Source: Hymenobacter sp. (GTDB lineage: Bacteria; Bacteroidota; Bacteroidia; Cytophagales; Hymenobacteraceae). Taken from it: 39,713 nucleotides of DNA. The first letter of the stretch is position 1. Each line of letters starts with the position of its first letter. The position numbers and the translations under genes are program-made. Below, in pieces: positions 33,053 to 39,713 of this stretch. The notes beneath the pieces are model-generated. The model ran no database searches. It saw nothing but the letters and a program-made list of their open reading frames with translations, and was not told the DNA's origin. Location: contig JANXOE010000093.1 of NCBI GenBank assembly GCA_025353745.1, forward strand, positions 1-39,713. Reading direction: 5' to 3'.

Positions 33053-33496
33053 ATGGAAGAGTTGATGGAATTGCGCCAGTTGCTGACTGCAGGAAAGCTG
33101 CCGGAAGCCATGCAGTTGATTGACGAACTGGACGAGATGGCGAAGGACGATAAAACCAATAAAATTGAAAGCTATTTGCGCGTGCTGCTAGCGCATCTCA
33201 TCAAACAGGCCGTCGAGAAACGAAGTACCCGGTCATGGGAAGCGTCCATTCAGGTATCGCTTTCGTCGGTGCACCGCTCCAATAAGCGTCGGAAAGCCGG
33301 AGGATATTACCTTGTAATCAGCGAGATGCGCGAAGCAATTTCCGAGATTTACGACGAAGCCCTTTTTGCCGCCGCCCTCGAAGCATTTGAAGGCAGCCGC
33401 TCGCAAAAGCAGTTGGGCGAAATGGTGGATGCGCAGCAGATTCAGGCGCAGGCTTTCGATTTGGTGGTGCAAGCTCACCCATCAGATTACCGCTAA
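33053..33496 (+). CDS. DUF29-family protein inserted between nuoF and nuoG
   Basis: A helical protein of 147 residues. The N-terminus EELMELRQLLTAGKLPEAM, followed by LIDELDEMAKDDKTNKIESY, and the middle LIKQAVEKRSTRSWEASIQ and SNKRRKAGGYYL fit the DUF29 family, abundant in cyanobacteria and of unknown function. No cysteine, signal peptide or membrane segment. The ATG at 33053 was chosen; an upstream in-frame TTG at 33032 would add 7 residues. It lies 29 bases after nuoF and 10 bases before nuoG, so it sits inside the complex I transcript. Codon use is less GC-biased than in nuoB-nuoF. A link to complex I is inference from position only. Confidence 0.82.
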   Translation: MEELMELRQLLTAGKLPEAMQLIDELDEMAKDDKTNKIESYLRVLLAHLIKQAVEKRSTRSWEASIQVSLSSVHRSNKRRKAGGYYLVISEMREAISEIYDEALFAAALEAFEGSRSQKQLGEMVDAQQIQAQAFDLVVQAHPSDYR

Positions 33497-33506
33497 GTAT
33501 ATTAAA

Positions 33507-34523
33507 ATGGCTAAAGTAACCTTCGACGGAATCGAGGTGGAAGTGCCCGATGGCACGACCATCCTCAACGCGGCCCGCATTATCGGGGGCGGCATCGTGC
33601 CGCCCGCCATGTGCTACTACACGCCCCTGAAAGGCTCGGGCGGCAAGTGCCGCGCTTGCCTCGTGCGCGTGGCCGCCGGCTCGGCCAAAGACCCGCGCCC
33701 CATGCCCAAGCTCGTGGCCTCGTGCATCACGCCCGTGCAGGACGGCATGGTGGTCGAGAACACGACCAGCGAGCAGGTGCTCGACGTGCGCAAGGGCATC
33801 GTGGAGATGCTGCTCATCAACCACCCACTCGACTGCCCCGTCTGCGACCAGGCCGGCGAGTGCGACCTGCAAAACTTTGCCTTCGAGCACGGCGTGAGCA
33901 CGACCCGCTACGAGGAGGAGCGCCGCACGTTCGAGAAAATCGACATCGGCCCCTATATCCAGCTACACATGACGCGCTGCATCCTGTGCTACCGCTGCGT
34001 GTACACCGCCGACCAGCTCACCGAGGCGCGCGTTCACGGCGTGCTCGGCCGGGGCGATGCCTCGGAAATCGGGACGTACATCGAGAACACGATTTCCAAC
34101 GACTTCAGCGGCAACGTGATTGACGTGTGCCCGGTGGGCGCGCTCACCGATAAAACATACCGCTTCAAGCAGCGCGTCTGGTTCACGAAACCCGTAAACG
34201 CCCACCGCGACTGCCAGCACGAGAAATGCAATGGCCGCGTAACGCTTTGGTACAAAGGTCAGGACGTGATGCGCGTAACCGCCCGCAAGGACGAGTACGG
34301 CGAGGTGAAGGAGTGGATTTGCAACGAATGCCGCTTCGAGAAAAAAGAAACCGCCGACTGGGTTATCGAAGGCCCGGCTCACATCGACCGCTCGTCGGTC
34401 ATCGCCCAAAACCACTACGAATTACCGGTCGTGAATGCGCAAATTATTGCCGATTTACCGGAAAGCACGATGCGCGAATTAGCGTTAAATCCGCCGTTGA
34501 AATTGGGCGGATTAAATGGGTAA
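33507..34523 (+). CDS. nuoG: NADH-quinone oxidoreductase subunit G, short Fe-S form
   Basis: Fe-S subunit of the NADH module. 338 residues, far shorter than classical NuoG of about 700-900, because the molybdopterin-like domain is missing. Cluster N1b: Cys36, Cys48, Cys51 and Cys73. The His-Cys cluster N5: His106, Cys110, Cys113 and Cys119 in NHPLDCPVCDQAGEC. Cluster N4: CILCYRC (from Cys158) with a later Cys in VIDVCPVGALT. Two further pairs, in DCQHEKC and WICNECRF, could form a fourth cluster comparable to N7. The ATG at 33507 starts the family's MAKVTFDGIEVEVPDG. It ends in KLGGLNG with a clean stop, so this is a natural short form and not a frameshift. Confidence 0.9.
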   Translation: MAKVTFDGIEVEVPDGTTILNAARIIGGGIVPPAMCYYTPLKGSGGKCRACLVRVAAGSAKDPRPMPKLVASCITPVQDGMVVENTTSEQVLDVRKGIVEMLLINHPLDCPVCDQAGECDLQNFAFEHGVSTTRYEEERRTFEKIDIGPYIQLHMTRCILCYRCVYTADQLTEARVHGVLGRGDASEIGTYIENTISNDFSGNVIDVCPVGALTDKTYRFKQRVWFTKPVNAHRDCQHEKCNGRVTLWYKGQDVMRVTARKDEYGEVKEWICNECRFEKKETADWVIEGPAHIDRSSVIAQNHYELPVVNAQIIADLPESTMRELALNPPLKLGGLNG

Positions 34524-34540
34524 GCAGTTGTCAGCTGCTA

Positions 34541-34594
34541 GTTGTCAGTTGTCCGCCCATAGACAACTCAACGAGCACTAATTTGACTGACAAC
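34541..34594. repeat. Inverted-repeat spacer between nuoG and nuoH
   Basis: GTTGTCAGT (34541-34549) is the inverse of ACTGACAAC (34586-34594). Direct copies of CAGTTGTC also lie at 34525-34553. The element occupies most of the 96-base spacer between nuoG and nuoH. No T-run follows. Confidence 0.4.
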
Positions 34595-34619
34595 CGACAA
34601 ATACAAACTAACAACAACT

Positions 34620-35723
34620 ATGACACTTCCCGTATTGGGCTGGCAGGGCCTCGTTATCCTGGTCGTCTTCGGCGCTACGCTGCTGATTGCCACTTACTCT
34701 ACTTACGCTGAGCGCGTTATCGCGGCCTTTTTGCAGGACCGCGTGGGGCCGGACCGCGCCGGGCCGTACGGCCTGGCCCAGCCGCTGGCCGACGCGGTGA
34801 AGATGTTTACGAAGGAAGAATTTTTCCCAGGCGGGGCGAGCCGGGCGCTGTTCGTATTCGGTCCTTGCCTGGCCATGACGACGGCCCTCATGTCGTCGGC
34901 GGTTATTCCGTTTGGTAATTCGCTCAAATTTGGCGATACCGTAATTCACTTGCAAGGTATTGAGATAAATGTCGGGATGCTTTATGTGTTCGGCATGGTA
35001 TCGCTGGGCGTGTACGGCATCATGATTGGCGGCTGGGCATCGAATAATAAATTTTCGTTGCTAGGTGCCATTCGCGCTGCTTCTCAGAATATTAGCTACG
35101 AGCTGGCGATGGGCTTGGCTCTCATTGCGGTGCTCATGATGTCGGGGTCGCTGTCGCTGCGCGATATCACGCTGCAGCAGTCGGTGCCCGGCGAGTGGCA
35201 GTTCTGGAATATCGTGAAGCAGCCCATCGGCTTTATTATTTTCCTCGTCTGCGCCTTCGCCGAAACCAACCGTACGCCCTTCGATTTGCCGGAGTGCGAA
35301 ACTGAATTGGTGGGCGGCTACCATACCGAATACAGCTCGATGAAGCTGGGCCTGTATTTATTTTCGGAATACATCAACATCTTCGTGGCTTCGGCCGTGA
35401 TGAGCGTACTGTATTTTGGAGGGTTTAATTTCCCTTTTCAATACGAGCTGCGCGACTGGCTGGTGTCGTCGCGCGGGTTGTCGGCTGATTTGGCGCAGAA
35501 TATCATTGTGCTGGTGGGCGTGGGTGGCATGTTTGCCAAAATATTTGCTTTCATCTTTTTCTTCATGTGGGTGCGCTGGACGCTGCCGCGCTTCCGCTAC
35601 GACCAGCTCATGCGCCTGGGCTGGACCATTCTTATTCCGCTGGCTATCTTCAATATCCTGCTCACGGGCGGGCTGATTACGGCCGGCATTATTCCGGCCG
35701 TGCGGCAGTGGTGGCTGGGGTAA
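34620..35723 (+). CDS. nuoH: NADH-quinone oxidoreductase subunit H
   Basis: Membrane subunit that forms the quinone chamber and the first part of the proton path. 367 residues with about eight or nine hydrophobic segments. Family phrases: YAERVIAAFLQDRVGPDRAG near residue 30, LGAIRAASQNISYELAMGL, FAETNRTPFDLPECETELV and GGYHTEYSSMKLGLYLFSEY. The acidic residues of the ETELV loop are those implicated in quinone coupling. It is followed 28 bases later by a second small coiled-coil gene. Codon choice is more AT-tolerant than in nuoA-nuoF. Confidence 0.95.
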   Translation: MTLPVLGWQGLVILVVFGATLLIATYSTYAERVIAAFLQDRVGPDRAGPYGLAQPLADAVKMFTKEEFFPGGASRALFVFGPCLAMTTALMSSAVIPFGNSLKFGDTVIHLQGIEINVGMLYVFGMVSLGVYGIMIGGWASNNKFSLLGAIRAASQNISYELAMGLALIAVLMMSGSLSLRDITLQQSVPGEWQFWNIVKQPIGFIIFLVCAFAETNRTPFDLPECETELVGGYHTEYSSMKLGLYLFSEYINIFVASAVMSVLYFGGFNFPFQYELRDWLVSSRGLSADLAQNIIVLVGVGGMFAKIFAFIFFFMWVRWTLPRFRYDQLMRLGWTILIPLAIFNILLTGGLITAGIIPAVRQWWLG

Positions 35724-35751
35724 TTTTTAAATTATTTTAACTAGTTGAGTC

Positions 35752-36003
35752 ATGGCTGACGATAATCGGTTAATCGAGATAATGGCGGAGTTGTTGGCGG
35801 AGGCCCGCGAAACAAAGACCATCAATGCCCAAATGGCCGCAAACATTGGGGAGCTTAACAGTCAGATGGCTAAAAATAACCTTGTCATCGGCGAGCTACG
35901 CTTGTCAGTGATGCGGCTCGCTGACCAGGTGGCGGAAATGTATCACCTGGACCAGCGGGTGCGGGTTTTGGAAGAAATCGTATTACCCAAACAGACCGTC
36001 TGA
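35752..36003 (+). CDS. Small coiled-coil protein inserted between nuoH and nuoI
   Basis: A protein of 83 residues (MADDNRLIEIMAELLAEARE start). Not recognised as a known family. The chain is predicted helical by eye: INAQMAANIGELNSQMAKNN, LVIGELRLSVMRLADQVAEM, then a heptad tail LDQRVRVLEEIVLP. No signal peptide, membrane helix or cysteine. It resembles the small protein between nuoE and nuoF in size, start (ATGGC), helical make-up and C-terminal heptads, though identity by eye is low. Spacers are 28 bases upstream and 25 bases downstream, so it is part of the operon transcript. Confidence 0.72.
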   Translation: MADDNRLIEIMAELLAEARETKTINAQMAANIGELNSQMAKNNLVIGELRLSVMRLADQVAEMYHLDQRVRVLEEIVLPKQTV

Positions 36004-36028
36004 CTCTGGTTGAGCAATCCAACTATTT

Positions 36029-36613
36029 ATGCAATCTTTAACTAACCGCGCCAAGCTGCTCGAAAAAAAGCCGATGACGCTCGCCGAGCGGGCGTACCTG
36101 CCGGCTATTTTTCAGGGCTTAACTATTACCATGCGCCACTTTCTGCGGGCCATGCGCAAGCAGCAACTCACCATTCGCTACCCGGAAGAGACGCGGCCAT
36201 TTTCGCCCGTTTTTCGGGGGCTGCATGTGCTCAAGCGCGACGAGGCGGGGCGCGAGCGCTGCACGGCTTGCGGGCTGTGCGCCGTGGCCTGCCCGGCCGA
36301 AGCCATTACAATGGTGGCCGGCGAACGCCTTAAAGGCGAAGCAAATTTATACCGCGAGGAGAAATACGCCGTTTCCTACGAGATAAATATGCTGCGCTGC
36401 ATCTTCTGCGGCCTTTGCGAAGAGGCGTGCCCGAAAGCGGCTATTTACTTGCAGGCCGACAAGATGGCCCCGCCGCGCTACGAGCGCGACGAGTTTATCT
36501 ACGGCAAGGACCGACTCGTGGAGCCGACCGACCCGGCCAAGCGCTCGAAACGCGGGATTCAATTGACGGACGAGCAGGCCACGAAGCTCAGTGGGCAGTT
36601 GCAGCCGGCGTAA
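36029..36613 (+). CDS. nuoI: NADH-quinone oxidoreductase subunit I
   Basis: Carries clusters N6a and N6b that pass electrons toward NuoB. 194 residues. The two ferredoxin motifs are CTACGLCAVACP (Cys78, 81, 84, 88) and CIFCGLCEEACP (Cys124, 127, 130, 134), both complete. RYPEETRPFSPVFRGLHVL precedes them as in other NuoI proteins. The N-terminus carries an extra 15 to 20 residues; the in-frame Met at position 16 could also serve as the start. The C-terminal tail QLTDEQATKLSGQLQPA is not conserved. Confidence 0.95.
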   Translation: MQSLTNRAKLLEKKPMTLAERAYLPAIFQGLTITMRHFLRAMRKQQLTIRYPEETRPFSPVFRGLHVLKRDEAGRERCTACGLCAVACPAEAITMVAGERLKGEANLYREEKYAVSYEINMLRCIFCGLCEEACPKAAIYLQADKMAPPRYERDEFIYGKDRLVEPTDPAKRSKRGIQLTDEQATKLSGQLQPA

Positions 36614-36619
36614 AGCAGT

Positions 36620-36693
36620 GCGAAGCTTTTGCTTCGCGTTTGGTAGTGCTTTGCTCTTATTTATCAGCTGATTCGCAAAGCAAAGGCTTTGCG
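36620..36693. repeat. Pair of small REP-like hairpins between nuoI and nuoJ
   Basis: First hairpin: GCGAAGC (36620-36626), loop TTTT, GCTTCGC (36631-36637). Second: CGCAAAGC (36674-36681), loop AAAG, GCTTTGCG (36686-36693), followed by CTAC. Both are perfect and have 4-base loops. They fill the 87-base nuoI-nuoJ spacer and lie inside the operon. No T-run follows either. Confidence 0.6.
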
Positions 36694-36700
36694 CTACTTT

Positions 36701-37207
36701 ATGTCCTTATTCCTTTTTCTTTCCTTCGTGGCGCTGCTGAGCGCGCTCGGCGTGGTGCTGGCCAAAAATCCGGTGCACAGCGTGCTCTTTCTCATTCTCA
36801 CGTTTTTCACGCTCTCAGCCCACTACCTGCTGCTGAACGCGCAATTTCTGGCGGCGGTAAACATCATCGTTTACGCCGGGGCCATCATGGTGCTGTTTCT
36901 ATTCGTGATTATGTTCCTGAATTTGAACCAGGACTCGGAGCCGCAAAAGCCGATGCTAGCCAAAATAGCGGCGGCTATCGCGGGCGGCTCGCTGCTACTG
37001 GTGATGGTGGCGGCCCTGCGTAACGTGCATCCGGCTGGCTATGACCCGGCCACGTTCGACTCGCAAATCGGCATGGTGGACCGGCTCGGAATGGTCCTCT
37101 TCAAGGAGTACTCGCTACCATTCGAGTTGGCCTCTATTCTGCTGCTGGCCGCCATGGTGGGGTCGGTGATGCTGGGGCGGCGCGAGACGGGCGAGCGAAA
37201 TTTTTAG
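36701..37207 (+). CDS. nuoJ: NADH-quinone oxidoreductase subunit J
   Basis: Membrane subunit of complex I with five predicted helices in 168 residues. The conserved helix 3 reads FLAAVNIIVYAGAIMVLFLFVIM with the phrase NIIVYAGAIMVL that carries the pi-bulge involved in coupling. The N-terminal KNPVHSVLFLILTFF and the loop FLNLNQDSEP are typical. ATG at 36701 was chosen over a TTG at 36689 that lies within the second hairpin. nuoK should follow directly; instead a lytic transglycosylase gene begins 79 bases later. Confidence 0.94.
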   Translation: MSLFLFLSFVALLSALGVVLAKNPVHSVLFLILTFFTLSAHYLLLNAQFLAAVNIIVYAGAIMVLFLFVIMFLNLNQDSEPQKPMLAKIAAAIAGGSLLLVMVAALRNVHPAGYDPATFDSQIGMVDRLGMVLFKEYSLPFELASILLLAAMVGSVMLGRRETGERNF

Positions 37208-37286
37208 GGTGGTTTCGGAGGGTATGGTGGTTGCTGGGTGAGCTGATTTCTTAGCTCGTTCAGCGATTGTCATTTACCTTAGCCCG

Positions 37287-39677
37287 ATGAAAGCGTTGCA
37301 GCAATCATTAAAAGCAAGAAACATGCTGCGCCTGGCGGGGCTGGGGCTGCTGCTGGGCTGGCTGACTATCACCTCCGCGCTGGGCCAGCGCGCGCCGCGC
37401 CACCGACGGGCAGCGCAACCAATTCCGGCCGCCGCACCGGCCGCCGCGCCCGCTACTGACACGCTGCAACAGGCCGTTACGCTGCCGGCCGCGACGCTCG
37501 ACTCGCTGGCGGCCGCTCCGCAAACCGCGCCGGCCGTGGACTCGGCCCGGCTGCTGTGGCTGCAAACGCCGCCTACGCTGGCTGACCTCGTGGGCGACCG
37601 GCTGGGGTGCGTGGAGACGGACGCGCCGCACCGCTTCACGCCGGCCGTGCTGGCCTTCGTGCGGCTTTTTACGGAGCGGCAGCGGAGCTACACCCAACGG
37701 ATTTTGGAGCGGGAACAGTTTTACTTCCCGATGTTCGAGAAGTATCTGACGCAATACAACTTGCCGACGGACCTGAAATACTTGTCGGTCGTGGAGTCGT
37801 CGCTGTTGCCGGCGGCCCGCTCGCGAACGGGTGCGCTGGGCTTGTGGCAGTTTATGCCGGGTACAGCGGGCGATTTGCGCCTGCGGCGCGACGAGTGGGT
37901 GGACGAGCGCATTCACCCCGAAAAAGCGACTGAGGCGGCTTGCAAGCATTTGCGTTATTTGTATGGAGTGTTTCACGACTGGGAGCTGGCGCTGGCCGCC
38001 TACAACTGGGGCGCGGGCAGTATGCAGCGCGTGATGCGGCGCACCGGCAAGCGCACGTTCTGGGACCTCTACCCCTACCTGCCCACCGAGACGCGCAACT
38101 ACGTGCCCACCTTCACGGCCGTGCTCTACGCCATGAAGTACGCCCAGCAGCATCAGTTGCACGACCCGGCCCTGCGCTACCAGCGCTTCGAGCCGCTCGA
38201 CACGCTGAGCTTGCACGGGCAAGCGTTCGATTTGAGCCGCCTGAGCCGGGCGCTGGGCTACGACGACTCGCTGACGCTGGGCCGCTTCAACCCCGAAGTG
38301 CGGCGCGGCACCCTGCCCGATGGCTACCGGCCCTACGTGCTGCGCTACCCGAGCGCGGCGCGGGCGCAAGCTCAGCAAGTAGACCGCGCTACGCTGCTGG
38401 CCTATTGCCGGCCGCTGGCTGAATTGCCCGTGGCGCTGGCCGCCCGGCCAGTGCGGCTGCTGGGCGGGCTGCCTGGCGGCGCGGCAGACGCACCGGCTTC
38501 GAGCGCGGCTTCCACAGCCGTAGCAACTACTACGACGGCTCCTGCCCGTCGCCGCCGACTGTACTACCTCGTGCGACGGGGCCAGTCGCTGGCTGACGTG
38601 GCGGAGAAATTCGACGTGAGCACGGCGCAATTACGGCGCTGGAATGAACTGCCGCGGCACCTGAGCAAATTGCGACCGGGCCGCGAGCTGCTGGTACTGC
38701 TGCCAGCTACGGGGACGAGTTCAGCCGCCTTGCCCGCGCTAACGAGTGCTGCGTCGCCCGCCGCTCCGGCCATTGAAGCTGCCCCGCTGCTGGCCGTGGC
38801 CGCCGTAGCCCGGGCCGTGCCCGACAGCGCGGCGCGGGCGGTGGCGGTGGCCAATACGCGCTACGCCCAGCAGGCCCAAGAGCGGGTAGTGCGCGAAACG
38901 GCCCGGCTGCGTGAGCTGGCGCTGCTTCAGCGGCAGGCGCAAATGCAGGCGCAAGCGGCGGCGCTGGCGGCTCGGCGGACTGCCCGCGAGCAAACCCAGC
39001 GGCAGGTGGCGGCCCGCGTGGCGGGGCTGGCCCAGGCTAAAGCCGAAACCGCGACGCGCGCACACTTAGCCGATGGCGAAGCGGCTGACGAAGCGGAAGC
39101 CGCTGACGAAGCCACGGAACCAGCAGAAGCGAGGGCCACTGTGGCTGCGTCTAACCAGAAAATGACGACCAATACGGCCCCGACTGTAGCGATGGCGGCG
39201 CGGCCAGTACCCGCCGCCAAAGCGGTGGCCGTCAGCCTAACCCGACCCGCGCCCGTCACCCGGCCTACTGACGAAACCCGGGCGGCGCGCGCCGGTATCG
39301 CGTCGGCGGCGGTTGTTGCTCCAACTCCCGCCGAAAGGCCCGCCGCTTACACCGCCCAAGCCGGCGACAACCCCACCAAAATAGCCCGTGAGCATGGTTT
39401 GAGCTTGGCTGAGCTGCGGGCGCTCAACCCCGGATTGGGCGAGCAGGTGCGGCGTGGGCAGGTGTTACGGCTACGCGCCGGGGCCGGTGAGGTAGCAGGA
39501 GCAGCAGTCGCTACGGCCAAGCTGCCCCGCCTGGAAACGCACACCGTGCAGCCGGGCGACACCCTCTTCAACATCTCGCGGCGCTTCGGCGTGACGGTCG
39601 AGCGGCTGCGGCAGCTCAATCACCTCACGTCCGACGACGTGAAGCTGGGGCAGCGGCTGGTAGTGCCGGCCGGGTAG
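37287..39677 (+). CDS. MltD-like lytic transglycosylase with three LysM domains
   Basis: Cuts peptidoglycan to 1,6-anhydro products. 796 residues. N-terminal signal segment (LRLAGLGLLLGWLTITSALG). The SLT domain spans about residues 145-300: Glu170 in SVVESSLLP is the likely catalytic acid, followed by ARSRTGALGLWQFMPGTAG and LALAAYNWGAGSM. LysM domains that bind glycan are near 425-470 (YYLVRRGQSLADVAEKFDV), 690-735 (YTAQAGDNPTKIAREHGLS) and 750-796 (HTVQPGDTLFNISRRFGV), the last ending the protein. A long Ala/Arg/Gln-rich helical linker separates LysM 1 from LysM 2. ATG 37287 is used; ATG 37323 is possible, since a -7-like word TACCTTAG sits at 37275-37282. No obvious link to complex I. Confidence 0.92.
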   Translation: MKALQQSLKARNMLRLAGLGLLLGWLTITSALGQRAPRHRRAAQPIPAAAPAAAPATDTLQQAVTLPAATLDSLAAAPQTAPAVDSARLLWLQTPPTLADLVGDRLGCVETDAPHRFTPAVLAFVRLFTERQRSYTQRILEREQFYFPMFEKYLTQYNLPTDLKYLSVVESSLLPAARSRTGALGLWQFMPGTAGDLRLRRDEWVDERIHPEKATEAACKHLRYLYGVFHDWELALAAYNWGAGSMQRVMRRTGKRTFWDLYPYLPTETRNYVPTFTAVLYAMKYAQQHQLHDPALRYQRFEPLDTLSLHGQAFDLSRLSRALGYDDSLTLGRFNPEVRRGTLPDGYRPYVLRYPSAARAQAQQVDRATLLAYCRPLAELPVALAARPVRLLGGLPGGAADAPASSAASTAVATTTTAPARRRRLYYLVRRGQSLADVAEKFDVSTAQLRRWNELPRHLSKLRPGRELLVLLPATGTSSAALPALTSAASPAAPAIEAAPLLAVAAVARAVPDSAARAVAVANTRYAQQAQERVVRETARLRELALLQRQAQMQAQAAALAARRTAREQTQRQVAARVAGLAQAKAETATRAHLADGEAADEAEAADEATEPAEARATVAASNQKMTTNTAPTVAMAARPVPAAKAVAVSLTRPAPVTRPTDETRAARAGIASAAVVAPTPAERPAAYTAQAGDNPTKIAREHGLSLAELRALNPGLGEQVRRGQVLRLRAGAGEVAGAAVATAKLPRLETHTVQPGDTLFNISRRFGVTVERLRQLNHLTSDDVKLGQRLVVPAG

Positions 39678-39713
39678 CGGGCACGGCTGCGGGCACGACT
39701 GCGGAACAGAATA

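Noticed and set aside
33366..33506. N-terminal extension of NuoG into the DUF29 gene
   Set aside because: The extension overlaps a coding gene in another frame and has no ferredoxin homology; the NuoG domain begins at the ATG at 33507.
1..39713. CRISPR array, prophage or insertion sequence
   Set aside because: No regularly spaced direct repeats, no cas, integrase, capsid or transposase genes were seen on either strand.

Overview
The window looks like chromosomal DNA of a GC-rich Bacteroidota bacterium, most like the Hymenobacter group of the Cytophagales. The reasons are the type IX secretion genes porU and porV, promoter -7 boxes of the Bacteroidota form TAnnTTTG, weak ribosome binding sites with some GTG/TTG starts, a UbiA-type prenyltransferase, and many outer-membrane beta-barrel proteins, all in a GC-rich genome. 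The genus is inferred, not shown. No tRNA, rRNA, CRISPR array, prophage or intact insertion sequence was seen, and no stretch above 300 bases lacks a gene.

Layout. 1-3400 (minus strand): a truncated beta-barrel protein, a UbiA prenyltransferase, a cold-shock protein, and an isolated isc-like pair (iscX and a [2Fe-2S] ferredoxin) split by an AT-rich spacer. 3419-9180 (minus): a cytochrome c maturation operon ccmB-ccmC-ccmD-ccmE-ccmF followed by a DUF2520 Rossmann protein; its CcmE has Cys instead of the usual haem-binding His. 9325-13712 (minus): a large fusion of a degenerate metallopeptidase-like domain, a beta-propeller and a beta-barrel, then a FAD-dependent oxidoreductase. 13852-22207 (plus): an MBL-fold hydrolase, phosphatidylserine synthase, porU, porV and a non-catalytic M16 protease homologue. 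22285-24434 (minus): type II NADH dehydrogenase and a secreted carboxypeptidase-regulatory-like protein. 24537-27755 (plus): an ArsR-type regulator, a thioredoxin-like ferredoxin, a YjjG-type HAD phosphatase and pruA, closed by a strong terminator. 27947-37207 (plus): respiratory complex I genes nuoA-B-C-D-E-F-G-H-I-J. 37287-39677 (plus): a LysM lytic transglycosylase where nuoK would be expected.

Functional themes. Much of the window serves aerobic respiration: complex I, an alternative NADH dehydrogenase, cytochrome c maturation, Fe-S proteins and proline-derived electrons through PruA. A second theme is the envelope: type IX secretion, barrel proteins, phospholipid synthesis and peptidoglycan cleavage.

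The most unusual points are three small non-nuo genes (two coiled-coil proteins and a DUF29 protein) sitting exactly at junctions inside the complex I operon; the abrupt disappearance of the hexamer GGGCCC after position 32031, although it is very common before that; the Cys-type CcmE; the isolated fdx-iscX pair; and several palindromic spacer elements.
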